From Virgibacillus siamensis (GTDB lineage: Bacteria > Bacillota > Bacilli > Bacillales > Amphibacillaceae), in assembly GCF_900162695.1 (NCBI RefSeq), contig NZ_FUIH01000006.1:248001-312000 (forward strand): a DNA stretch of 64,000 nucleotides, given 5' to 3'. Below the pieces are notes generated by a model. It made no database searches, was not told the DNA's origin, and worked only from the letters and a program-made list of their open reading frames with translations. Shown here in pieces: positions 54,601 through 63,498 of the stretch. How positions within the stretch are numbered: position 1 is the first letter of the stretch; the number at the start of each line of letters is the position of its first letter. A program made the position numbers and the translations under genes.

Positions 54601-55530
54601 TTACAGATGTTTCAAGTGACAAAACCGTTTCATCTCTTCCGGAAAATCAATATATGGATTCCGGTTTCCCTGGATGTCAAAGATCGCCTGATTGCGGTGT
54701 TTTTCATATAGAGTCGGAGGGAATTTCTGATGCCAATCAAGCAGCAGATTTGTATCGATTTTTTTTCTGTGTGATTTCTCAATTTCGTCAGGGTACCGTA
54801 TTAGAAAATACATCATAGCCCTGGCAACTGCACCTTTCGCATTCTCGGGCTCAAATAGCTCCTCATCCGCTTTTCCGCATGCATCTTCAATTTGTCTGGT
54901 CTCCATATTCTCCGGATTGTAATCAGGAAAATCATGGTAGGGATAATTGCTTCTGATTGAATTACAATCGGGTTCACATGTGAATAGGTGATGAATGTCG
55001 CCGCGCATCGGTTCCTCTTCATTAAACCAGGATTGCGGGACAACGTGTTCACAATTATATTTGAATGAATCCGCAATTTCCCTTAGTTTTCGCTCTTTCT
55101 GGCTTTGTTCCGATTCCTGCGCTTTTTCCATTTCTTCTTTTCGTTTTAAGGAAGTTTGATGATCTTTTTTAATCACTTCTTCCGGCTGCTGCTTTACCCC
55201 GGAATAAATACTTTCCAGATTTCCGTCCGGTCTTAAGTCAACCCATGGATAGACATATTCACTTGGATCATAACTAACTTGATTCGTGTGGGTTTCCGTA
55301 AGCAGTCTTTTCAGCGATTGCAATAATTCTGAGTCATCGGGGTTATCAAAATCAATGTTTTGATAATAATGTTCCTTCATCTGCTGGTCTTTTTCTTTGT
55401 CGTAATAGGTTTTTTCATCTTTTTCCCATTCTTCCTTTGTGTCTGTAAGCCGGGAAATAATGGAATGGAGACGTTTTTGATCGGTTGTAACCGGAAGCAG
55501 CTTATTCTTCTGTTCAGCGGTAAGGTTCAT
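54601..55530 (-). CDS. Endonuclease I family nuclease, no export signal
   Basis: 309 residues. The catalytic region carries CEHVVPQSWF, GDIHHLFTCEPDCNSIRSN and NAKGAVARAMMYFLIRYP, followed by LLDWHQKFPP and NQAIFDIQGNRNPYIDFPE, all of the EndA/NucM family (B. subtilis YurI/Bsn). The N-terminus MNLTAEQKNKLLP has no signal peptide, unlike secreted members, and residues 20-150 are highly charged. It may act inside the cell or leave by another route. ATG after AAGGAGGATTACTC. Confidence 0.88.
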   Translation of the reverse strand: MNLTAEQKNKLLPVTTDQKRLHSIISRLTDTKEEWEKDEKTYYDKEKDQQMKEHYYQNIDFDNPDDSELLQSLKRLLTETHTNQVSYDPSEYVYPWVDLRPDGNLESIYSGVKQQPEEVIKKDHQTSLKRKEEMEKAQESEQSQKERKLREIADSFKYNCEHVVPQSWFNEEEPMRGDIHHLFTCEPDCNSIRSNYPYHDFPDYNPENMETRQIEDACGKADEELFEPENAKGAVARAMMYFLIRYPDEIEKSHRKKIDTNLLLDWHQKFPPTLYEKHRNQAIFDIQGNRNPYIDFPEEMKRFCHLKHL

Positions 55531-55553
55531 GAGTAATCCTCCTTGACAAAATT

Positions 55554-55595
55554 ATTGGGGTATACAAAGTTGTTTTGTGTATACCCCAATCCTTT
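55554..55595. terminator. Inverted repeat between aprX and the nuclease gene
   Basis: ATTGGGGTATACA (55554-55566) pairs with TGTATACCCCAAT (55578-55590), perfect 13 bp. On the minus strand it ends aprX just before the nuclease gene; on the plus strand CCTTTTT follows. Confidence 0.7.
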
Positions 55596-55615
55596 TTAAA
55601 CCAATCTAGGCTTTA

Positions 55616-56944
55616 TTAATCATTCCCGTTTGACTGGACAGCCTGTTCTGCATCTATATAACCAGCACCTTGTGCATAAGGCGGCAATCCTTGATCAACT
55701 GCACTATTTAGAAGATTTTGCTTTACCTGATCAGGGGAGAATCCGGAATTATTCTGTAACACAAGGGCAACAACACCTGCACAAATCGGAGTTGCCATTG
55801 ATGTACCTGATAATGAAAAATAATTCTGGTCTACCCGACCTGATTTAGCCGTTTTGTCCAGAAAAGAACCAGGTGCCCGTAAAGAGATAATATTCACCCC
55901 GGGTGCAAGCAAATCTGGTTTTGATTCTTCCCCGCATGCAGGACCGCGACTTGAAAAAGATGCAATTTGTTCATCGGATCTGTCAACTGTATTTCGATCA
56001 TCAATTGCGCCAACAGTTATCACTTGAGAACTGATTCCTGGCGTCCCGATTGTTCGTTTATCGGGGCCGGAATTCCCTGCAGCGACACATACAACTATTC
56101 CTGCAGCCCATGCCTGCTCAACAATTTGGACGAGTGGGTCATTACAATTCGATTCATCAGCTTGTGCCCCTAAAGATAGGGAGATGACATCGATTTGATG
56201 CTCATCTTTATGATCAATACACCATTGTACACCGGAAACGATTGTGGAAAGAGAGCCAGATCCCATTTGATTGAGTACCTTTACTCCAATTACACCAGCT
56301 TCCGGGGCAGGCCCGCGGTAGGTTCCGCTTGACGTATAGCCATTACCTGCAGCATCGCCGGCGCAATGTGTGCCGTGTCCATTATCGTCATAAGGTTCCG
56401 TTCGGTTGTTAACGAAATCCTTAAAGGCAACGATACGATTGGACGGCTGGGTCAGATCCTCATGCGGATAAATACCAGTATCGACTATGGCAATGTTGAC
56501 ATCTTTCCCGGTTAAGCCTTGTTCATTTAACTGCCTGGCATGGATGGATGGAGAAGCAACATCCAAATAAGCAGTAACTTCCCGGTCATAGTAAATCTTG
56601 CTGATGCCGCAGCCATTATCCATTAATTTTTCAATGGTGGATGCTGTTAAGATTGCGGAGCAGCTTGCTGTACTTGGAAACTGGTGCATTATCTTGGACC
56701 TGAATTCCGGATTAACCACTTCCTGTGCATCACATAGAACCGATGACAGTGGCAGTCCTTTATTTTCAAATTCGATAATTACTGGATATCGTTTAAATTT
56801 TTTCATGATATTTTCGATTGGGCGATGCAAGAAACACGGGATGTTGCGAAACGGCTGATATAGATGAAGCAGATTCTGCCGCATTTTTTTATCAAATTTC
56901 TCGCCATAATTGCGAACCAGCTGAATCATTGAAAATCCTAACAT
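55616..56944 (-). CDS. aprX: Intracellular subtilisin-type serine protease AprX
   Basis: 442 residues, matching B. subtilis AprX in length. The N-terminal 125 residues include a cytoplasmic propeptide-like domain without signal. Catalytic triad: D in AIVDTGIYPH, H in GHGTHCAGD, S in SGTSMATP; the oxyanion Asn is in VAAGNSGP. I chose ATG at 56944 (MLGFSMIQLVRNYGEKF) after GAAGGTGATAAC because it equals the AprX N-terminus. Linked to late growth and sporulation in relatives. Confidence 0.95.
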   Translation of the reverse strand: MLGFSMIQLVRNYGEKFDKKMRQNLLHLYQPFRNIPCFLHRPIENIMKKFKRYPVIIEFENKGLPLSSVLCDAQEVVNPEFRSKIMHQFPSTASCSAILTASTIEKLMDNGCGISKIYYDREVTAYLDVASPSIHARQLNEQGLTGKDVNIAIVDTGIYPHEDLTQPSNRIVAFKDFVNNRTEPYDDNGHGTHCAGDAAGNGYTSSGTYRGPAPEAGVIGVKVLNQMGSGSLSTIVSGVQWCIDHKDEHQIDVISLSLGAQADESNCNDPLVQIVEQAWAAGIVVCVAAGNSGPDKRTIGTPGISSQVITVGAIDDRNTVDRSDEQIASFSSRGPACGEESKPDLLAPGVNIISLRAPGSFLDKTAKSGRVDQNYFSLSGTSMATPICAGVVALVLQNNSGFSPDQVKQNLLNSAVDQGLPPYAQGAGYIDAEQAVQSNGND

Positions 56945-57177
56945 GTTATCACCTTCCTTTATCATTCATTTCGGTACATACTATGAATGAAAGGAATCGT
57001 GGACACGGTATTTGTAAGGATGTGAAACAAAAAAAGGCGCTTGTCCGTTAATTGGCTGCACCTTTTAAAACTGCTGTATAACCGTTCCATTTCAACGATG
57101 CATTAAGTGTATACATATTTTTCATGGTATTCAGGAAAAGTAAATGTATGACTGTTTCCATAAAGGGAGGTTGTGAA

Positions 57178-57735
57178 GTGCCGAAAAATCTGGGAAATAT
57201 TTTTCAATCCGCGATCAAGGTTCTAAACGCTTTAACCGATAACAATAAGGACCCGCTGCATATGGGAGAAGTTATGGCGTGCTGGACTTACCTTGCTTTT
57301 GTGGGTAATATTATAACGTATGAAGAAGTGGGGCTAAATTCCATAACTGATCCGGAATTAAAAGAAATGGTTAAGGACGCATTAAATATTGCGAAGACAC
57401 ATAAGAAAGAACTTACTGAGTTTATGAAAAAAGAAGGGATTGCTTTACCTTCTTTACCTGAAACAAAGCCCAAGTCAGACCCCGGTGCCATTCCGCCGGG
57501 TGCGAAATTGACGGAAGATGAATTGATTAACACCCTGGAAATCAATTTTGTTTTTGCGGCAGATACATGTGCTGCTTCTGCAAGTCAATGTCTCCGCACC
57601 GATGTAGGACTGATGTTTTTGAAGTTTCAGACGGATAAATTTGCGCTTGGTTTTCGGGCGAAAGAACTGATGCGCAGAAAAGGCTGGCTTAAAATTCCGC
57701 CGCATTATCGGCCGCCTGGTGCACCGGGGAGTTAA
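57178..57735 (+). CDS. Single-domain DUF3231 protein
   Basis: 185 residues. The helical DUF3231 core is visible as NIFQSAIKVLNALTDNNKDPLHMGEVMACWTYL, broken here, and KELTEFMKKEGIALPSLPE; a second helical segment (TLEINFVFAADTCAASASQC) and a Pro-rich end (PPHYRPPGAPGS) follow. The family is found in endospore formers and resembles spore coat CotF in fold; its function is unknown. GTG at 57178 after GGGAGGTTGTGAA. Confidence 0.82.
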   Translation: MPKNLGNIFQSAIKVLNALTDNNKDPLHMGEVMACWTYLAFVGNIITYEEVGLNSITDPELKEMVKDALNIAKTHKKELTEFMKKEGIALPSLPETKPKSDPGAIPPGAKLTEDELINTLEINFVFAADTCAASASQCLRTDVGLMFLKFQTDKFALGFRAKELMRRKGWLKIPPHYRPPGAPGS

Positions 57736-57757
57736 CCTAATAAAAAACTTGTTAAAG

Positions 57758-57788
57758 TCCATCTTCCGAACAGGGAGATGGATTTTTG
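57758..57788 (+). terminator. Terminator of the DUF3231 gene
   Basis: TCCATCTTCC (57758-57767) pairs with GGGAGATGGA (57773-57782), followed by TTTTTG. Confidence 0.85.
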
Positions 57789-57803
57789 CTGTACACAAAA
57801 ATA

Positions 57804-57847
57804 AATAACGCTTTTTAAAAGGTTTCTTCCTTTCAAAAAGCGTTATT
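57804..57847 (-). terminator. Terminator of the membrane-protein gene
   Basis: AATAACGCTTTTT (57804-57816) pairs with AAAAAGCGTTATT (57835-57847). It overlaps the last codon of the leftward gene. Confidence 0.75.
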
Positions 57848-58319
57848 CGAGTCGTTTTAATAAAATCCATCTGATAATACCGCCAACTATCAGACCTACC
57901 GGTACAAACAGGATCGGCAGCCAAACTGGTCCGATCAAGTAGCCGAATAGTTTCAGGTCAGCTGAGAAAATAACCCCAACCGTTACAAAATAAGCTGAAA
58001 ATACAAACGGCAGAAAGGCATATGGTCTGCTTTCACCTTTCGCGTCTTTATATGCATCCCAAATCGCGAAGAAATATAAACATGGATAGAACATAAGCCA
58101 TCCGTAATTTGTCGCTTCGACTGCCTTGTGTATTTCACCGTTAAAACTAAAAATAATAATTTGATTAAAGTTGCCCATTACATTCGTAAGAAATTCCAGC
58201 CCGACCAATAATAATCCTTTAATATAAGCTCCATTCAGCAATTGCCCGAATCCTGGAAATGCAATACTCCAGAACAGCACTTCAAGTTTGTCTCTGTTTT
58301 TCCCTTTTACTTTTTCCAT
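57843..58319 (-). CDS. Hypothetical membrane protein next to DUF3231
   Basis: 158 residues with about four transmembrane helices. The N-terminal part, VLFWSIAFPGFGQLLNGAYIKG, resembles the TM2/DUF5683 type of helical hairpin with a Pro-Gly-x-Gly-Gln turn. It lies 8 bp downstream of the longer DUF3231 gene and is probably cotranscribed with it. ATG at 58319 has only a weak GGG ribosome-binding site. Function unknown. Confidence 0.75.
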   Translation of the reverse strand: MEKVKGKNRDKLEVLFWSIAFPGFGQLLNGAYIKGLLLVGLEFLTNVMGNFNQIIIFSFNGEIHKAVEATNYGWLMFYPCLYFFAIWDAYKDAKGESRPYAFLPFVFSAYFVTVGVIFSADLKLFGYLIGPVWLPILFVPVGLIVGGIIRWILLKRLE

Positions 58320-58327
58320 TCGCAGCC

Positions 58328-59335
58328 CTATTCCGCAAGTTCTTTTCGGTCGGCTGCCATAGGGGGCTGTTCCATCCAGCCGTGTTCAATCATAATATTC
58401 GCTCCGTCTTCTGCATAAAGTGCAATTTCACCGACAAGACGTGTATATTTAACACTCAGGTCATGCCTGGAGCTGGTCGACATGGACGTACCGTATTGAG
58501 CGATGCCGGACGCGCTGAGAAGCGTAACAAGGAACATCATTAATTTATCGGAAAATGGAGCTGTTGTTGAATCTGTTACCTCTGTCGTAAGTATCAATGA
58601 TGAATTTGTAATGTATTCCTTATTTAAAATGGAGGAGAATACTTCAAACTGTTTTCCGGATATATCCCGTCCTCGTTCAAAATATTTTCTTGCTTCTTTT
58701 GCCTGCGCAACCTGGCTGAAACCGGTAATAAGGGCTTGCCCAAGTGCATTTCGTTTGGCATTGTACACAAGGTTTGAAATTTCCTGGCCAAGCAGCTGTC
58801 TTCGTTCGCCAAACCATCCCGCCATGAAGCTCTGTTTTTTGACAAAGTCAATTTGTTCAGGCTTAGGGATGGTTGGATCAGGGATGAAGATTCCTTTTTC
58901 CTTTGCCAGCTCTTTTGCCTTCAGGTGTAAATCCTGTATTTGATTAATATTCTCATTGTAAAAACGGGTGACATCGGCCATTGATGATACGACAAGTGCG
59001 AACGTATTCATTGTCATTTTAATCATGGACATATGAAGCAAGTAATAAATGAACAATTTGTCCGAAAATAGACGGGGAGCATCCATGTTAACGTCCTTTT
59101 CGGTGAATCCCTGTGGTATTGGATAGTTCTCGGCACGAAAGAACTGTTCCAGTGTTTCTTTGTTTTTAAGGGAGCGCTCTAAGGATAAATTAAGTAAGGA
59201 CTCTGTTTGTTCACATTCCACATCCTTCAGAAAATAACGAAGCCCGCATATGGTCATCGTTTCACTCTGATACGAGTTCCAAAGTGAGGAAATTTCAGAA
59301 GCTGTCAGAGGTATATTCCGGGTATGATCTTCCAT
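58328..59335 (-). CDS. Two-domain DUF3231 protein
   Basis: 335 residues with two DUF3231 halves: residues about 8-165 (LTASEISSLWNSYQSETM, EQFFRAENYPIPQGFTEKDV) and about 180-320 (GQEISNLVYNAKRNALGQAL, DSTTAPFSDKLMMF). It ends EDGANIMIEHGWMEQPP, as usual for the family. I chose ATG at 59335 after AAAGGAGTTGATATTCAC. Divergent from the germination operon with a 127-bp gap. Probably a sporulation-associated protein. Confidence 0.88.
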   Translation of the reverse strand: MEDHTRNIPLTASEISSLWNSYQSETMTICGLRYFLKDVECEQTESLLNLSLERSLKNKETLEQFFRAENYPIPQGFTEKDVNMDAPRLFSDKLFIYYLLHMSMIKMTMNTFALVVSSMADVTRFYNENINQIQDLHLKAKELAKEKGIFIPDPTIPKPEQIDFVKKQSFMAGWFGERRQLLGQEISNLVYNAKRNALGQALITGFSQVAQAKEARKYFERGRDISGKQFEVFSSILNKEYITNSSLILTTEVTDSTTAPFSDKLMMFLVTLLSASGIAQYGTSMSTSSRHDLSVKYTRLVGEIALYAEDGANIMIEHGWMEQPPMAADRKELAE

Positions 59336-59462
59336 GTGAATATCAACTCCTTTATGTGTTTGTTTTATAGTGTGGACGCAAAGTGCATTCTTATACGGCT
59401 GTATAAAAAAAGGCTCGAATGGGAAACAGAAGGGAAACGGAACCTTGACGAGGGGGAATAAA

Positions 59463-61001
59463 ATGGGGTTCTTTTCCAGAAAGAAAAAGAAGAATAACGA
59501 ACATGAAAATTTCACGCTGGATATTTATAAAAGCCTTGATAAAAATATTTCCAATCTAAAAAATATGCTGGAGGAACCGAATGATTTGGTCATTCGGGAA
59601 TTTACTGCAGGCAAAACAGATCACAAATGTGCATTAGCTTTTATTGATGGCCTAATTAACAATGATCTGGTTAATGACAACGTATTGAAAAATCTTCAGG
59701 TAATGGCGGAATGGAAAGAACTGCCTGCAACCTCTTCGGATTTGTTTCATGCCATTAAAACGGAGCTTATATCAGTCAGTGACGTAGAAATCGGGAAGAA
59801 TTTAGACGATGTTTCCAATGCAATGCTCTACGGAAGTGCCATTCTTTATATTGACGGCTTCAGTAAGGTGTTAATGATGGATGTGAAAGGGTGGCAAAGC
59901 CGGTCAATTGAACAGCCCCCTTCCGAAACGATTATCCGCGGTCCGAGGGAAGGGTTTATTGAGAATTTCCGAACAAATATGGTGCTGATCCGCCGATACA
60001 TACGAGATCCAAATTTACGATTTAAAACGTATCAAGTGGGTCGGCGTTCCAAGAAAAATTTGGCCGTTGTATATGTTGACGGAATTATTCATCCCGACCT
60101 GTTGAAAGAGGTGCAGCGTCGGTTGGAATCCATTGATATGGATAACGCGCCGGAGTCAAGCTATATTGAACAATGGATTGAGGACAGCTTTTTGTCCCCC
60201 TTTCCGCAAATGCTGAATACAGAACGTCCGGATGCCGTTGCAAAAGCAGTGTTGGAAGGGAAGTTTGCCATTATCCTTGATGGTACCCCATTTGTATTGA
60301 TTGCCCCGGTCACTATTGGAAATACACTGCAGGCACCTGAGGATTATTATGAGCGGTGGTCACTTGGCTCAACCATCCGCATGCTGCGTTATTTGGCGGC
60401 GTTTCTTGCCATGTTTATGCCCGCTTTATATATTGCACTTGTTTCGTATCATCAGGGCATGATTCCTACCAAACTTGCCTTCTCTATCGCAGCCTCCCGT
60501 GAAGGTGTCCCATTTCCGGCCGTTGTTGAAGCATTGCTGATGGCACTAACGATGGAAATGTTACGCGAGGCAAGTGTCCGTCTGCCCAAAGCGATTGGGC
60601 AGACAATAGGCATTATCGGTGGTCTGGTAATTGGCGAGGCTGCCGTCAACGCCGGAATTGTCAGTCCGATTATGGTCATTGTTGTGGCCTTAACGGCAAT
60701 TGCTTCATTTACAATTCCGGCATATAGTGTGGCGATTTCATTCCGGATGCTTCGTTTTGGTGTGATGATTGCTGCAGCGGTGTTTGGACTGTATGGTATC
60801 ATACTGGCTTATATTATGATCAATATCCATATTGTCAATCTGAGAAGTATTGGAGTTCCATATTCGAGCCCGTTTGCACCGACGTTCATCCGGGATTGGA
60901 AAGACCTTGTTTTTCGGGCTCCAATTCCGTTATTGGACGAACGTCCCGATTATTTGCTTCCGGATGATAAAAAATCTGCCGATAAAAGGGGGAAACGATG
61001 A
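59463..61001 (+). CDS. Spore germination receptor A subunit (GerA family)
   Basis: 512 residues. A soluble N-terminal domain (about 1-290) with DHKCALAFIDGLIN and VVYVDGIIHPDLL is followed by about five membrane helices and a cytoplasmic tail. GerA signatures: FPQMLNTERPDAVAKAVLEGK, APEDYYERW, PKAIGQTIGIIGGLVIGEA. It sits in the inner spore membrane and, with the B and C subunits, senses germinants. ATG after GAGGGGGAATAAA. First gene of gerA-gerB-gerC. Confidence 0.95.
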   Translation: MGFFSRKKKKNNEHENFTLDIYKSLDKNISNLKNMLEEPNDLVIREFTAGKTDHKCALAFIDGLINNDLVNDNVLKNLQVMAEWKELPATSSDLFHAIKTELISVSDVEIGKNLDDVSNAMLYGSAILYIDGFSKVLMMDVKGWQSRSIEQPPSETIIRGPREGFIENFRTNMVLIRRYIRDPNLRFKTYQVGRRSKKNLAVVYVDGIIHPDLLKEVQRRLESIDMDNAPESSYIEQWIEDSFLSPFPQMLNTERPDAVAKAVLEGKFAIILDGTPFVLIAPVTIGNTLQAPEDYYERWSLGSTIRMLRYLAAFLAMFMPALYIALVSYHQGMIPTKLAFSIAASREGVPFPAVVEALLMALTMEMLREASVRLPKAIGQTIGIIGGLVIGEAAVNAGIVSPIMVIVVALTAIASFTIPAYSVAISFRMLRFGVMIAAAVFGLYGIILAYIMINIHIVNLRSIGVPYSSPFAPTFIRDWKDLVFRAPIPLLDERPDYLLPDDKKSADKRGKR

Positions 61002-62114
61002 ATGGATCGGTTTGAATACGGAGATGACAAGATTACTGACAAAGAGATTATGGTTGCTGTTCCATCCATCGTAATCGGTGTTGGAGTGCTTTATCTGCCA
61101 AGAGTAGTTGCAGCAGATACGATTGCTGCCGATGGCTGGCTGGCTTTATTAGTCGGCGGAATCATTATCATGTTTTTCACCTGGCTCTGCGCAAAACTTG
61201 CTGTGCAATTTCCGGGCAAGCAGTTTATTGACTATGCATCTTTGATTATTTCCAAACCTATTGCAATTTGTATGACCATCATGCTGGCAATTCAAGGGGT
61301 GCTGATAACGGCTTTTGAGGTACGGGTTATCGGGGATTTGGCGAAGCATTATTTGTTTGACCGAACCCCTCCTGAAGTGATTATGCTTGTGTTTTTACTT
61401 GTCGTTGTCTATGCAGTGTCAGGATCACGTGCAGGGGTACTCCGTCTGAATATGTTGTTCCTGCCAATTATCATTTTCATTGCAATTGTGGTGATGTTGT
61501 TCACAACCGGGTGGTTTGAGAAGGGGAATCTCATGCCGTTTTTTCAGACCAGTATCAGTGGGCATGTGAGTGCGCTCCATACAAGTGTTTTATCCTACTT
61601 AGGTTTCTTTGTTCTGCTGTTTTACATTTCCCTTGTAAAAAAACCGAAGAAGGTTCCCATAAAGGCGGCGATCGGAATGGGGGTTGCAGTGTTTATGTAT
61701 ATGCTGCTGTTTATCATCTGTATTGCGGTATTTGGAAATCATGCGACCGCAAATCTGCTTTATCCGACAGTGGAACTGGCAAAAGAAGTGGAAATTCCCG
61801 GCGGTTTTTTTGAACGTTTCGAATCAGTCTTTTTTGTTATTTGGATTATGGCGATTTTTAATACATCAGCGATGGCATTGGATGTATCCGTCTTTGCACT
61901 TAATTCTATATTTAAAAATAAACCGAAGCGGAAGATTGTTTTTTGGCTATCCCCATTAATTTTGTTTATTGCACAGTTTCCACAGGATTTTACGGAAGTT
62001 GGCAAACTGGGAACACTGATTAGCTATTATGGTTTGGGGATTACTTTATCCGTTACAATTTTACTGTTTATCGTAGGAAAACTCAGAGGGGTGATGGACA
62101 GTGAAAAATCATAA
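61002..62114 (+). CDS. Spore germination receptor B subunit (endospore germination permease)
   Basis: 370 residues, about ten membrane helices, an APC-related fold that binds the germinant. N-terminus DKITDKEIMVAVPSIVIGVG fits the GerB family. It starts right after the A subunit stop, behind AAGGGGGAAACGATGA. Its end overlaps the C subunit gene by 14 bp. Confidence 0.94.
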   Translation: MDRFEYGDDKITDKEIMVAVPSIVIGVGVLYLPRVVAADTIAADGWLALLVGGIIIMFFTWLCAKLAVQFPGKQFIDYASLIISKPIAICMTIMLAIQGVLITAFEVRVIGDLAKHYLFDRTPPEVIMLVFLLVVVYAVSGSRAGVLRLNMLFLPIIIFIAIVVMLFTTGWFEKGNLMPFFQTSISGHVSALHTSVLSYLGFFVLLFYISLVKKPKKVPIKAAIGMGVAVFMYMLLFIICIAVFGNHATANLLYPTVELAKEVEIPGGFFERFESVFFVIWIMAIFNTSAMALDVSVFALNSIFKNKPKRKIVFWLSPLILFIAQFPQDFTEVGKLGTLISYYGLGITLSVTILLFIVGKLRGVMDSEKS

Positions 62115-63285
62115 ACGAGTCTGTCTGGTATTCAGCAGTATATTGTTTTTTTTGTTGGCGGGCTGCTGGGACAGGGTGGAGATCGAGGAGCGCGGATTTG
62201 TACTTGGGGCAGCGATTGATGTTGCGGAAGAACAGACGGGTGATGAGCTGCAATTGCGCTTAACCACCCAATTAGTTGTCCCATCCGGGATCGGCACTCC
62301 TGCAAGCGGCAGCAGCAGTAGTAAGGAACCCTATATGAATATTTCAGCCACGGGTCACAGCATGTATACGATCAATCGTAAATTGGCGGAACAGACGAGC
62401 CGCTCACCGTATTATCAGCATGTTAAATTACTTGTTGTGTCTGAAGAAGTTGCAGCAAATCCAAATTTGTTTTCCAGTTTGATGGATTTCTTTATTCGTG
62501 ATCATGAAATGCGGCGGGGAATCAGAGTCCTGATTGCCCAGGATGAGGCGAAAAAAGTGTTGGAGGCAACATCGGATACTGAAGACCTTCCCACCATTTA
62601 TATTGAATCCATGTTGGAAAACAGCTACAAAAATGGTGATGTCCTCCAGCCGCTCAGGTTGGGAAAAATTCATGAATACCTTGTAAGTGATCAAAGTTTT
62701 GCCATTCCTAAAATTCATATGAAGGGTGACAGAGCAGTCTACCAGAATGCAGCGGTGTTTCATGATTTCAAAAATAAGGTGATTGGTACGCTGGAATCGA
62801 AGGATATAAAAGGTTTGAATTTTATTACAGGTAAAATGGAAGGAGGTCTTATTAAAGTAGAACTGAACGAGCATTTAACAACCTTGGAAATATTGCGTAT
62901 ACACAGCAACATGCACATAACAGCGATTAACGAAAACAGTGTTGAGGCTAAAGTGAAAGTTAATGTCAACGCCAAGGTTGCGGAAACGTTCAGTTCAATG
63001 GATATAGCCACTGAAAAAAATTTGAATAAACTTGAAAAAGGGGCAGAAAAGAAAGTGAAAAAACTGATACTGCAGACCGCTGAAAAATCACAAAACGAAT
63101 TGGACGCAGATGTACTCGGTCTTGGTCAGCTTTTGAAGCATCATTATTATGATTACTGGAAACAAGTGCGGACCAATTGGGATCAGGGCAGAAGTATTTT
63201 TGCAAACAGTGATATCACTGCCGAAGTCCATGTAGCAATTAGAGGTACAGGCGGGGCAGATCAAACGAGTATTAGAGGTGAATAA
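62101..63285 (+). CDS. Spore germination receptor C subunit (Ger(x)C lipoprotein)
   Basis: 394 residues. The lipobox LLAGC puts the lipidated cysteine at residue 22, followed by WDRVEIEERGFVLGAAID, the Ger(x)C hallmark. Three mixed alpha/beta domains follow. GTG at 62101 after AGAGGGGTGATGGACA. The lipoprotein anchors the receptor in the outer face of the spore inner membrane. Confidence 0.95.
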   Translation: MKNHKRVCLVFSSILFFLLAGCWDRVEIEERGFVLGAAIDVAEEQTGDELQLRLTTQLVVPSGIGTPASGSSSSKEPYMNISATGHSMYTINRKLAEQTSRSPYYQHVKLLVVSEEVAANPNLFSSLMDFFIRDHEMRRGIRVLIAQDEAKKVLEATSDTEDLPTIYIESMLENSYKNGDVLQPLRLGKIHEYLVSDQSFAIPKIHMKGDRAVYQNAAVFHDFKNKVIGTLESKDIKGLNFITGKMEGGLIKVELNEHLTTLEILRIHSNMHITAINENSVEAKVKVNVNAKVAETFSSMDIATEKNLNKLEKGAEKKVKKLILQTAEKSQNELDADVLGLGQLLKHHYYDYWKQVRTNWDQGRSIFANSDITAEVHVAIRGTGGADQTSIRGE

Positions 63286-63287
63286 AT

Positions 63288-63437
63288 ATGTGGGATGCCT
63301 TCATGGCAAGACTTCCAGGGGCAATAGGGATTATTTGTATAATTCTTGCTTTCGTAATTCCATTTTCTTTTAATAAAATGAATCAGGCAATGCATAAATA
63401 CGGGGATCCGCCGTGGAAAAAAGAGGGAAACAATTAA
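63288..63437 (+). CDS. 49-residue small membrane protein at the end of the ger operon
   Basis: The frame runs from ATG 63288 to TAA 63435-63437, with AGAGGTGAATAAAT as ribosome-binding site, 2 bp after the C subunit gene. The product MWDAFMARLPGAIGIICIIL has one transmembrane helix (about residues 11-30), then FSFNKMNQAMHKYGDPPWKK. Some ger operons end with a small D gene that modulates the receptor; those usually have two helices, so equivalence is a guess. Confidence 0.75.
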   Translation: MWDAFMARLPGAIGIICIILAFVIPFSFNKMNQAMHKYGDPPWKKEGNN

Positions 63438-63498
63438 GCTGCCCGGAATCCGCAGCACATGATACAATTGCCGTATACTTTCATTGGAGGGGAATACA

